Of a DNA stretch of 64,000 bases, positions 53,698 through 61,781 are shown in pieces (the stretch's first letter is position 1; the number at the start of each line of letters is the position of its first letter). The DNA is taken from assembly GCF_014199195.1 (NCBI RefSeq), contig NZ_JACIJE010000010.1:106899-170898 (forward strand). Direction: 5' to 3'. Source of the stretch: Neoroseomonas alkaliterrae (GTDB taxonomy: Bacteria > Pseudomonadota > Alphaproteobacteria > Acetobacterales > Acetobacteraceae). The notes below the pieces were generated by a model. It was not told the DNA's origin, did no database searches, and was given only the letters and a program-made list of their open reading frames with translations. Both the position numbers and the translations under genes were made by a program.

Positions 53698-55452
53698 TCA
53701 GCGCGGGGCCGGCCGCGGGACCGGCACCGGGGCCGGCGCCGTGGGCGCGGGCGGGCTCGCCGGTGCCGCATCCGCGCCGGGCGCCACCGGAGCGCCCACC
53801 GCCGCGGGCGCGGCCGGCGCGGGCGCGACGGTGGCGGGCTGGCAGGCGCCGGCGAGGTCGGGCACCGCGACGCCATGGGCCTGCAGGAAGGCGAGCAGCG
53901 ATTCCACCTTCTGCGCGTAGGAGACGCGCTCGCCCTGCTCGGCGTTGAAGAAGCCGAAGGTGTTCACGCCCACCACCCGCCCGCAGCGGTCCACCAGCGG
54001 CCCGCCGGAATTGCCGCGGCTGATCGCCGCCGTATGCGGCATGACCGTCAGGCCCGAGGGCAGGTTCTGCACCGCGCTGACCAGCCCGTCGGTCACCGCC
54101 AGTTCCGGGATGGCCTGGGTGTTGCCGTCGAGCAGGGCGCGGAAATTCGCATCCGTCTGCATGATGGCCTGCGGGAAGCCGGCGGCGATGACGGGATCGA
54201 GCCGGCTTGCCACGCGCGTGAGCCCGAGCGCGGCGAGCGGCTGCGACTCCGCCGGCAGCCGCAGCAGCGCGAAATCGGGCCGCCCGGGCTGCGGGTCCGG
54301 AGTCTGCGCGGCGACCTGCACGGCGACGGGCCGGCCGAGGCGGCGGTTGACCACATAGACCCGCTGCGGATCGAGCGGCGCGACGACATGGGCGTTGGTC
54401 ACGATCACGCCGGGGGCCACGACGAAGCCGGTGCCGGTGCCCACCCCCTGCCCGCTCGCCAGCGGCCCGAGCACCAGCACCGTCCCCTGGTCGAGCAGTT
54501 CGATCAGCGTGCCCTGGAAGGCCTGCTGGCCCGGCGCCGGCGGCGGCAGGGCCGAGGGCTGCATGGGCGTGATCTGCGGCGGGGTCAGCGGCGAGAGGCC
54601 GAAATCGCCGGGGCGGCACACATCGCCCTGCAGGGCCTGGCGCGCCTGCTCGATCTCGCGCCGCAGCGCGTCGTTGGTCTCGCGCTGGCGGGCGATCTGC
54701 TCCTCGATCCGGCTGGCATCGGCGACCGGCGCGACGAGGCGCTGCTCGGCCACCCGTTCCGAGATCAGCCGCCAGCCCAGCCAGAAGCCGAGCGCAAGGA
54801 AGGCGAGCGCGACCAGCAGGCCGGCCGGCAGCAGCCACCAGTTCCAGGCCGAGGCGGTGGCGCGCGCCGCCGGTGCGGCCACGGCCGGCGGCGGCGGCGG
54901 TGGAGGGGCGGCGGCCGGGGCCGGGCGCGGGGGAGGCGCGGGACGGGGCGGCTCGGCCGGCGGCGGCCCCTCGGCCAGCAGCGCCGGCGGCAGGAGGGCG
55001 CCATAGGCCGCGCGCAGATGCGCCGCGCGGGCGGCTGGATCCCGCAGCGCCCCGGCGGGCGCGAGGCCCCACCCCGCGATCAGCGGCCGGTCATCGAGGG
55101 CGAGGATCGAGTCCGGGCCCGCCGTCACGAGCGCGGCGCGCAGCAGCGGATCGCCCATGAGGGGGGCGAGGGCCGCGAGCTCGGCCTGCAGCCTCGCCTC
55201 CACCGCCGCGCGACGGGCCGGCGGCAGGGCGGCCAGCGGCACCGGCTCGCCCGCCGCATCGGCATACCAGGAGACCGAGCCCGCATGGCGACCATTGCCC
55301 CAGGTCACGACCGGCTCGGCGAAGAGCGCCGCGCGCTCGGGGCCGAGCAGGGCGCGCAGCCGCGCATCGGCCTCGAGCACGGGCGCGCCGCCCACCAGCA
55401 CGGGTTCGAGCCCCTGGAGGTCGGTCTTCAGGATGAAGCGCGGGCTCGCCAT
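53698..55452 (-). CDS. Srf-operon membrane protein C, trypsin-like serine protease
   Basis: This 584-residue protein shares the operon-specific N-terminal domain (LGPERAALFAEP at 36-47, GSVSWYADAAGEP at 58-70, DRPLIAGWG at 121-129). A Pro-rich segment leads to a transmembrane helix (203-229), a short coiled coil (245-275) and a periplasmic chymotrypsin-fold protease with an intact triad: His355 in TNAHVV, Asp393 in PDFALLRL and Ser482 in GNSGGP. A Pro/Ala-rich tail follows. No PDZ domain is present, unlike DegP. It is the first gene of the operon; an in-frame ATG at 55503 is an alternative start. Confidence 0.85.
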   Translation of the reverse strand: MASPRFILKTDLQGLEPVLVGGAPVLEADARLRALLGPERAALFAEPVVTWGNGRHAGSVSWYADAAGEPVPLAALPPARRAAVEARLQAELAALAPLMGDPLLRAALVTAGPDSILALDDRPLIAGWGLAPAGALRDPAARAAHLRAAYGALLPPALLAEGPPPAEPPRPAPPPRPAPAAAPPPPPPPAVAAPAARATASAWNWWLLPAGLLVALAFLALGFWLGWRLISERVAEQRLVAPVADASRIEEQIARQRETNDALRREIEQARQALQGDVCRPGDFGLSPLTPPQITPMQPSALPPPAPGQQAFQGTLIELLDQGTVLVLGPLASGQGVGTGTGFVVAPGVIVTNAHVVAPLDPQRVYVVNRRLGRPVAVQVAAQTPDPQPGRPDFALLRLPAESQPLAALGLTRVASRLDPVIAAGFPQAIMQTDANFRALLDGNTQAIPELAVTDGLVSAVQNLPSGLTVMPHTAAISRGNSGGPLVDRCGRVVGVNTFGFFNAEQGERVSYAQKVESLLAFLQAHGVAVPDLAGACQPATVAPAPAAPAAVGAPVAPGADAAPASPPAPTAPAPVPVPRPAPR

Positions 55453-55570
55453 GGTTCTGTCGGCTCCGGGCGGAAGGCTGCGGCGCGCGGCGGAGTCCCG
55501 CATGCCGTGGCGCGACTGTAGGCGCCATGATCACGGCCGAGAATGGCGCGAGCGTGGCGGTGCCCAGCAT

Positions 55571-55590
55571 GCGCGGCCGGAGGGCCGCGC
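55571..55590. terminator. Hairpin between the Rieske operon and the srf operon
   Basis: GCGCGGCC and GGCCGCGC form a perfect 8-bp stem with a GGAG loop, 53 bases after the Rieske gene on the minus strand. No U-tract follows. The remaining sequence to 55452 must hold the srf promoter, but no convincing boxes are visible. Confidence 0.35.
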
Positions 55591-55642
55591 GCCGTGAAGC
55601 GCTTCAGCCGGGGGCGGGCTAGGCGCCGCGCGCCGGGGCCGC

Positions 55643-56056
55643 CTAGGCCTCCACCACCACGTAGGAATCCTCGACGCGCACCGGGAAGGTCTCGGCGGTG
55701 TAGGGGCCCTCCACGAGCGCCGCGCCGGCCTCCACCCGCGCCGGGAAGGGCCGCACCTTGGTCCGGCGCGGGTCGAACCAGGACTTGCCGGTGCGGATGT
55801 CGAACTCCCACTGGTGCCAGGGGCAGCGGATGAACTCGCCCGCGCGCGAGAAGCGGTAGGTGCCCGGTTCCTCCGACTGGGTCAGGCCGCAGAGGATGCC
55901 GCCCGAGAGCGGCCCGCCCTGATGGGGGCAGCGGTCGAGCAGCGCGAAGAAGGCGCCGTCCAGGTTGAACACCACGATGCGCTTGCCTGCGGCCTCGATC
56001 ACCTTGCGCGCGCCGGGCGGGATTTCCGCGACCGGCGCCACCACATGCCTCGCCAT
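55643..56056 (-). CDS. Rieske [2Fe-2S] ferredoxin
   Basis: This 137-residue protein has the two Rieske boxes CPHQGGPL (Cys43, His45) and CPWHQWEFD (Cys78, His81), with a long 32-residue gap between them. It lacks a signal peptide or an oxygenase C-terminal domain, so it is a soluble ferredoxin-type protein that passes electrons to an oxygenase. Its ATG shares a base with the stop of the amidohydrolase gene upstream, so the three genes here form one operon. Confidence 0.92.
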   Translation of the reverse strand: MARHVVAPVAEIPPGARKVIEAAGKRIVVFNLDGAFFALLDRCPHQGGPLSGGILCGLTQSEEPGTYRFSRAGEFIRCPWHQWEFDIRTGKSWFDPRRTKVRPFPARVEAGAALVEGPYTAETFPVRVEDSYVVVEA

Positions 56057-57162
56057 CAGAACCCGAACAGCCTCCGCGCATTGCCGCCGTAGATCGCTGC
56101 GCGCTTCTCCTCCGGGATGAAGGCGGGAATGGCGAGGCGCGGGTCGTCGAAATCCCAGTGCGGATAGTCGGAGGCGAAGAGGATGCGGTCCCAGCCGATC
56201 CATTCCATGGCGTCGAGCAGGTGCTCGGGCCGCTCCGGCTCCTCGATCGGCTGGGTCGAGACGAAGACATGCTCGCGCATGACCTCGGACGGCGCGCGCT
56301 TCAGGTGCGGCACTTCGTCCTTCAGCCGCTTCCACGTCGCATCGAGCCGCCAGGCGAGCGAGGGCATCCAGCCGAAGCCGCATTCGATCATGATGACCTT
56401 GAGGCCCGGGAAGCGCTCGAAGATGCCCTCCACCACCATGGAACTGACCTGCGCCTGCGCGCTGGTCGCGTGCTCCTGCACCTCCTCGACATAGAAGGAG
56501 GGCCAGCCGCCATTCGTCATGGCGTGGCCGGAATAGCCGAAGGCGTGGATGCCGACGGGCAGCCCCGCCTCCGCCGCCGCCTGCCAGATCGGCCAGTAGC
56601 GTTGCCGGCCGAGCGGCTCGGAGGTGCGGCTCATCAGCAGCACCTGGCAGAAGCGCGGATCGCCGGCCCGGCGGCGGATCTCCTCGGCCGAGGCGGCGCC
56701 GTCCTCGTAGGGCACGACGATCGAGCCGCGCAGCCGCGGCTCGTGCCGCAGCCAGTGCTCGACCTGCCATTCGTTGACCGCGCTGGCGAGCGCGACCGAC
56801 AGCCCGTCATTCACGTCGCCCTGCCCCGAGGGCTGCAGCGGGTTCAGCACGCCCACATCCATGCCGTAGGCGTCGAGCAGCTGCGCCTGCAGGAAGGGCA
56901 GGTCCGAGGCGGGCGGTCCGCCGCCCGGCGGCCAGGCGTCGCGCCGGCAGGCGAGCGGCGCGGCCTTCGGGAAGGGATAACCCTTGGCGAAGCCGTGCCG
57001 CGCATGGATGCCGTAGGTGGCAAGGCGGTGCCACGCCGCCTCGGTGAGGAAGGGGCGGAACTCGCCGAGGTCGCGCACGCGCGGATGGATGTCGCAATCC
57101 ACGAGGCCGAGGGTCGCGGCGGCCGGGCGGCCCGGCGCGGCGATGGGGCGGACGAGGTTCAT
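56056..57162 (-). CDS. Amidohydrolase family 2 protein (ACMSD-like)
   Basis: This 368-residue metal-dependent hydrolase or decarboxylase of the amidohydrolase superfamily starts LVDCDIHPRV, carrying the DxH metal motif. GIHAFGYSG supplies the next His, and ILFASDYPHWDFDDP the final Asp. The family includes ACMSD and gamma-resorcylate decarboxylase, which act on aromatic or meta-cleavage acids. It overlaps its paralogue upstream by four bases. With the Rieske ferredoxin, an aromatic or heterocyclic catabolic step is plausible. Confidence 0.88.
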   Translation of the reverse strand: MNLVRPIAAPGRPAAATLGLVDCDIHPRVRDLGEFRPFLTEAAWHRLATYGIHARHGFAKGYPFPKAAPLACRRDAWPPGGGPPASDLPFLQAQLLDAYGMDVGVLNPLQPSGQGDVNDGLSVALASAVNEWQVEHWLRHEPRLRGSIVVPYEDGAASAEEIRRRAGDPRFCQVLLMSRTSEPLGRQRYWPIWQAAAEAGLPVGIHAFGYSGHAMTNGGWPSFYVEEVQEHATSAQAQVSSMVVEGIFERFPGLKVIMIECGFGWMPSLAWRLDATWKRLKDEVPHLKRAPSEVMREHVFVSTQPIEEPERPEHLLDAMEWIGWDRILFASDYPHWDFDDPRLAIPAFIPEEKRAAIYGGNARRLFGF

Positions 57163-58220
57163 GCGGTGCCTCCTTCCCGGATGCGAGCATAGGTCGCGCG
57201 CGGATTGTCCACCATGATCCTGTGCAGCAGCCCTGGCGGAAGGCCGGGCGGGGCGGTTGCGTCGCCCTCGAAATGCCAGTGCGGCCAGTCGGTCGCCCAG
57301 AGCAGCATGGCGTCCGAGCGCAGATGGTCCATCAGCCGCTCCACCACCGCCGGATCCTCGGGCGCATCGAAGGGGCGGATGGTCAGGCGCACATGGTCGC
57401 GCACGATCTCGGCCGGCGGGCGGTCCACCCACGGGATCTCGAAGCGCACGCCCTTCCAGCACTTGGTGAGGCGCCAGAGGAAGGCCGGCAGCCAGGACAC
57501 GCCGCTCTCGATCAGCACCACCGTCAGGCCGGGGAACTTCCCGAACACGCCTTCGGTCACCAGGGAGGCGAGGCTCGCCTGGAAGCCGAGGGAATTGGCC
57601 GCGTATTCCTCGACATGCCAGGACGGCCAGCCGACCGAGGTGGGCGGGTGCCGCCAGGCGCTGCCGGCATGGATGCCGAGCGGCAGGCCGTGGCGCTCCA
57701 GCGCCGCATGGACCGGCCACCATTCGCGCCGGCCAAGCGGGATCTCGCCCATGCAGAGCACCATGCCCTGCACGAAGCGGCGATCGGGCGCGAGGCGCTC
57801 GATCTCGGCCACCGCCTCCTCGACGCCGTTGGGCAGCAGGATGGAGGCGCGCAGCCGCGCGTCGCGGTCGAGCCATTCGGCCCGCACCCAGTCGTTCACC
57901 GCCCGCGCCATGGCGGCCGACATGTCGCGGCTGAAGGGCAGTTGCGCGGGAAAGAGCGGGTTCAGGATGCCCGCCGCAGCACCCCAGCGGTCGAGCACCT
58001 GGCGCCGCAGCAGGGCGACATCGCCCGGCGCCTGGCCCTTCGGCCCGCGCCAGTCCGCCCGGCAGGTAGAGGGCGCATTGGGCGGGTAGGAGGCGCTTTC
58101 GAGCGTCTCGATCCCGCGCTCGACCAGCGTGTGGCGCCAGTATTCGTCCATGTAGGGCAGCAGGGCCGCCACCCCGGGCACGGCCGGATGCAGGTCGCAG
58201 TCGATCGCGGCGTCTGTCAC
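57159..58220 (-). CDS. Amidohydrolase family 2 protein, paralogue
   Basis: This 353-residue protein parallels the next gene: IDCDLHPAV (DxH), GIHAGSAWRHPP, FPGLTVVLIESGVSWLP and LLWATDWPHWHFEGD in the same order. The start is GTG 58220, with GGAGGA directly upstream at short spacing. The two may act on related substrates or form a heteromer. It is first in the minus-strand operon and divergent from the phosphatase gene across 85 bases. Confidence 0.88.
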   Translation of the reverse strand: MTDAAIDCDLHPAVPGVAALLPYMDEYWRHTLVERGIETLESASYPPNAPSTCRADWRGPKGQAPGDVALLRRQVLDRWGAAAGILNPLFPAQLPFSRDMSAAMARAVNDWVRAEWLDRDARLRASILLPNGVEEAVAEIERLAPDRRFVQGMVLCMGEIPLGRREWWPVHAALERHGLPLGIHAGSAWRHPPTSVGWPSWHVEEYAANSLGFQASLASLVTEGVFGKFPGLTVVLIESGVSWLPAFLWRLTKCWKGVRFEIPWVDRPPAEIVRDHVRLTIRPFDAPEDPAVVERLMDHLRSDAMLLWATDWPHWHFEGDATAPPGLPPGLLHRIMVDNPRATYARIREGGTA

Positions 58221-58305
58221 GGTTCCTCCAGCGTTGCGCCCAGGTTCGACCCGATCGGCGCCGGGGGCAATGGGCAGGGCGGCCGGCAGCCGCGATACTG
58301 GTCTT

Positions 58306-59052
58306 ATGACCCAGGCCCATCCCCGCGTCCTTGCCCTCGAGGGCGCCTCCAACCTGCGCGACATCGGCGGCTGGCCGGTGGCCGACGGGCGTCGCGTGCG
58401 CCACGGCATCGCCTACCGCTCCGCCGCGCTGCACGGGCTGACCGAGGCGGATCTCGGGCAGCTCGCCCGGACCGGGCTGAGGACGGTCTGCGACTTGCGC
58501 GGCACGCAGGAGGCGGCGCGCGCGCCCTCCCGCCTGCCGCCCGGCGCGGCGGCGCATCCGCTGCCGATCGAGCCCTTCGTCGGCGCCTCGCTGCGCGACA
58601 TGCTCGAACGCGGGGCGGCGACCGGCGAAGGGGCGACGGCGCTGCTGCGGGAGGCCTATCTCGCCTATGTGAGCGACCATCTCCCGGCCTACCGGCGCCT
58701 CTTCGCGCTGCTGCTCGAGGAGGAACGGCGCCCGCTGCTGTTCCATTGCTCGGCCGGGAAGGACCGCACGGGCATCGGCGCGGCGCTGATCCTGACGGTG
58801 CTCGGCGCCGACCGCGCGACGGTGGTCGCGGACTATGTCGCGACCGACCGCTTCTGGCGCCGCGACCATCCGCTGCCGCCGGGCGTACCGCGGGCGGCGG
58901 CGGATGCGATCCTCGCCACCCATCCGGCGCTGCTCGAGGAGGCGTTGGACGCGGCGCTGACGCGTTTCGGCGGCGTCGAGGGGCTGGCGGCCGATGGGCT
59001 CGGCCTCGATGCCTCCTCGCTGGGGCGGCTGCGCGAGGCGATGCTGGCATGA
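58306..59052 (+). CDS. Tyrosine/dual-specificity phosphatase (Y_phosphatase3 type)
   Basis: This 248-residue protein begins ALEGASNLRDIGGWPVADGRRVRHG, the signature opening of this family, and has the catalytic loop FHCSAGKDRTG (CX5R) and TVCDLRGTQEA. Members dephosphorylate phosphotyrosine or phosphoinositides. ATG 58306 gives the usual start; ribosome site weak. Its stop overlaps the next ATG, so it is co-translated with the MBL-fold gene. Confidence 0.88.
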   Translation: MTQAHPRVLALEGASNLRDIGGWPVADGRRVRHGIAYRSAALHGLTEADLGQLARTGLRTVCDLRGTQEAARAPSRLPPGAAAHPLPIEPFVGASLRDMLERGAATGEGATALLREAYLAYVSDHLPAYRRLFALLLEEERRPLLFHCSAGKDRTGIGAALILTVLGADRATVVADYVATDRFWRRDHPLPPGVPRAAADAILATHPALLEEALDAALTRFGGVEGLAADGLGLDASSLGRLREAMLA

Positions 59053-60083
59053 GCGCGGCCGCCGCGCTCCAGCCGGCCCCCATCGAAACCCCGCCGCCGG
59101 GCGAGGCGCGGGAGGTCGTGCCCGGCCTGCGCTGGATGCGCTTTCCCCTCCCCTTCGCGCCGCATCACGTGAATGTCTGGCTGATCGAGGACGAGGCGGG
59201 CTGGACGGCGGTGGATGCCGGCGTCGCCAATGACGAGACCCGCGGCCACTGGCAGGCGGCGCTCGGCGGCCCCGCCTTCGGCGGCCGCGCGCTCTCGGGG
59301 CTGCTGGTGACGCATTTCCACCCCGACCATGCCGGGCTGATGGGCTGGCTCTGCGGCGCGCACGGCGTGACGCCAATGATGACGCGCATCGAGTGGCTTC
59401 AGGCGCGGTCCCTGTGGTTCGACACCGGCGCGGAGATGCTGGACCACCAGGCGGCCTTCGCGCACGCGGCCGGCGCGCCGGAAACCTACTGCGCCTTCCT
59501 GCGCGCGCGCGGGCCGCTCTATGTGCGGGCGGTCGCGCCGCCGCCGCGCGCCTTCGCGTCCATCGCGGACGGGCAGCGGCTGCGCATCGGCGGGCGGGAA
59601 TGGCACGTCATCACCGGCCAGGGGCACGCGCCCGACATGGCCTGCCTGCATTGCCCCGAGGCCGGCGTGCTGATCGCGGCGGACCAGATCCTGCCGCGCA
59701 TCACGCCCTATGTCGGGCTGCATGCCGGCGAGCCGATGGCCGATCCTCTCGGGGCCTTCCTCGCCTCGCTCGACCGCTTCCGCGCCCTGCCGGAGGAGAC
59801 GCTGGTGCTGCCCTCGCATGGCGAGCCCTTCCGCGGGCTGCATGCGCGTCTCGATGCGCTCGCGGCGCATCACGAGGAGCGCCTCGCGCTGCTCGAAGCC
59901 GCCTGCGCCGCGCCCGCGACGGCGCACGGCCTGCTGCCCGCGCTGTTCCGGCGGCCGCTCGACGACCGCAACCTCGGCTTCGGCCTCGGCGAGACGCTCG
60001 CGCATCTGCGCCGCCTCGAAGCCCAGGGGCGGGTGGAAAGGCTGCCCGCCGCCGACGGCACCATCCTTTGGCGAAGGCGCTGA
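59049..60083 (+). CDS. MBL-fold metallo-hydrolase
   Basis: This 344-residue protein has the zinc motif THFHPDHAG, ITGQGHAPDMACL (third His), IAADQILPRITPYVG and LPSHGEPF. The C-terminal extension of about 90 helical residues (GLGETLAHLRRLEAQGRVERL) is a winged-helix-like cap found in the glyoxalase-II-related or LACTB2-like subgroup. The substrate is unknown. It overlaps the phosphatase gene and precedes the gamma-glutamyltransferase-like gene by three bases. Confidence 0.88.
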   Translation: MSAAAALQPAPIETPPPGEAREVVPGLRWMRFPLPFAPHHVNVWLIEDEAGWTAVDAGVANDETRGHWQAALGGPAFGGRALSGLLVTHFHPDHAGLMGWLCGAHGVTPMMTRIEWLQARSLWFDTGAEMLDHQAAFAHAAGAPETYCAFLRARGPLYVRAVAPPPRAFASIADGQRLRIGGREWHVITGQGHAPDMACLHCPEAGVLIAADQILPRITPYVGLHAGEPMADPLGAFLASLDRFRALPEETLVLPSHGEPFRGLHARLDALAAHHEERLALLEAACAAPATAHGLLPALFRRPLDDRNLGFGLGETLAHLRRLEAQGRVERLPAADGTILWRRR

Positions 60084-60086
60084 GCC

Positions 60087-61721
60087 ATGCCGCGCCCGAT
60101 GCGCCGGATCCCGCCCGCGCGCGCCATGATCGTCGCGCCGCAGCCCGAGGCCGTGGAGGCGGGCGCGGCCGTGCTCGCCGCCGGCGGCAACGCGATGGAT
60201 GCGACGCTGGCCTGCGCCTTCACCCAGGGTGTCGTGGACCCGATGATGTGCGGCCTCGGCGGGCTCGGCGTGATGACGGTGCATGATCCGCGCAGCCGCG
60301 CGCAGATCGTCTTCGACGGCCTCTCCCCCTGCCCCGCCGCCGCCCATGAGGCGATGTGGGCGCATCTCTTCGAGCGCGAATGCACGGACGGCTACGGCTT
60401 CGTGCTGAAAGGCGCGCCGAACGAGGTCGGCCGCGCCTCCGTCACGGTGCCCTCCATCCTGCGGACCTTCGCCGAGGCGCATGGCGCCTTCGGGCGGCTG
60501 CCCTGGCGCGACCTCTTCGCCGGCGCCATCGCCTGCGCGCGCGAGGGGTGGATGGTCCGCCCGCATGTCCACATGATGATGACGGCCGACGAACGCGCCT
60601 ATGGCCGCGTCAACATCGCGGACAAGCTCGCGCACACGCCGGATGCCGCGCGGCTCTACCTGCGCGCGGACGGCACGCCGAAGCGGCCGGGCGAGCGCGT
60701 GGTGAACGAGGATCTCGCCGCGACGCTCGAGACGATCGCCCGCGACGGCGCCGATGCCTTCTACACCGGGGAGATCGCACGGCGCATCGCCGCCGACATG
60801 GCCGCCCATGGCGGGCTGGTCACCGCAGCCGACCTCGCCGCCGTGCAAGCGCGGCGCGTCGCGCCGCTGCGCGTGCCCTATCGCGGCCGCACGCTTGTGC
60901 TGCCGCCCCCGCCCGCGGGCGGCATCTTCGTGGGCGAGGTGCTGCGCATCCTCGAGCATTTCGACCTGCCGGGGATGGGGCACAACAGCCCCGCGATGAT
61001 CGCCGTGCTGGCCGAGGCGCTGAAGCGCGCGGGGCTCGACAAGGATCGCCATGTCGGCGACCCGGATTTCGTGGACATTCCGCTCGACCGCCTGCTGTCG
61101 GATGCCTACGCCGCCGACTGCGCGGCGTGCATCAAGGCAGGCGAGCGCGCCAGCCTCGCCCGCGCGGGCGCCGAGCCCAAGGGCACGACGACCATCTCCT
61201 GCGTGGATCGGGACGGGATGGTGGTCAGCGTCACGCACACGCTCGGCATGCCTTCGGGGGTGGTGCCGCCCGGCCTCGGCTTCATGCTGAACGGGGCGAT
61301 GAACTGGTACGACCCGCGGCCCGGCCGGGCGACCTCCATCGCGCCGGGCAAGCGGCGCTTTTCCTCCATGTCGCCGCTGATCGTGATGGAGGGCGAGGAG
61401 CCTGTCGCGACCCTCGGCGCGCCGGGCGGTGCCTGGATCGGCGTGGCCCTCGCGCAGGTGCTGGTGAACCTGCTCGACTTCGGCATGGGCATCCAGGAGG
61501 CGGTGCTGGCGCCGCGGATCAGCGCGACGAGCGAGACGCTCGACCTCTCCCTGCGCATCCCCCGCGCGGCCGAGGCGGCGCTGCGGGCGGATGGCTACCG
61601 CGTGAAGCGCGTGCCCGCCACCTATGCCTTCGCCGGTGTGCATGGCATTGCGATGTGGGACGGGCTGCTGGAAGGTGCGGCGGACCCGCAGAGGGATGGC
61701 TATGCGGCGGGCATCGCGTGA
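60087..61721 (+). CDS. Gamma-glutamyltransferase family Ntn-hydrolase
   Basis: This 544-residue protein has AVLAAGGNAMDATLACAFTQGVVDPMMCGLGGLGVMTVHD at the N-terminus and the self-processing site GTTTISCVDRDGMVVSVTHTLG, with Thr367 the likely nucleophile. LAPRISATSETLDLSLRIP and HGIAMWDG close the small subunit. No signal peptide is seen, unlike periplasmic GGT, so it is probably cytosolic and could act as an acylase or on gamma-glutamyl compounds. It pairs with the M20 peptidase downstream. Confidence 0.88.
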   Translation: MPRPMRRIPPARAMIVAPQPEAVEAGAAVLAAGGNAMDATLACAFTQGVVDPMMCGLGGLGVMTVHDPRSRAQIVFDGLSPCPAAAHEAMWAHLFERECTDGYGFVLKGAPNEVGRASVTVPSILRTFAEAHGAFGRLPWRDLFAGAIACAREGWMVRPHVHMMMTADERAYGRVNIADKLAHTPDAARLYLRADGTPKRPGERVVNEDLAATLETIARDGADAFYTGEIARRIAADMAAHGGLVTAADLAAVQARRVAPLRVPYRGRTLVLPPPPAGGIFVGEVLRILEHFDLPGMGHNSPAMIAVLAEALKRAGLDKDRHVGDPDFVDIPLDRLLSDAYAADCAACIKAGERASLARAGAEPKGTTTISCVDRDGMVVSVTHTLGMPSGVVPPGLGFMLNGAMNWYDPRPGRATSIAPGKRRFSSMSPLIVMEGEEPVATLGAPGGAWIGVALAQVLVNLLDFGMGIQEAVLAPRISATSETLDLSLRIPRAAEAALRADGYRVKRVPATYAFAGVHGIAMWDGLLEGAADPQRDGYAAGIA

Positions 61722-61781
61722 GCGGGCGCATGCGGCGCCGCCTTCGCGCCCGGGACAGCGAAGTGCAAGGGAACCGAGACG

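Noticed and set aside
38879..55452. A type VI secretion locus
   Set aside because: Tag-like components are present, but no TssB/C, Hcp, VgrG, ClpV, TssM or Fha protein is encoded in the window.
53698..55452. DegP/HtrA-type chaperone-protease
   Set aside because: The triad is present, but PDZ domains are absent and the N-terminus is the operon-specific domain with a transmembrane anchor.
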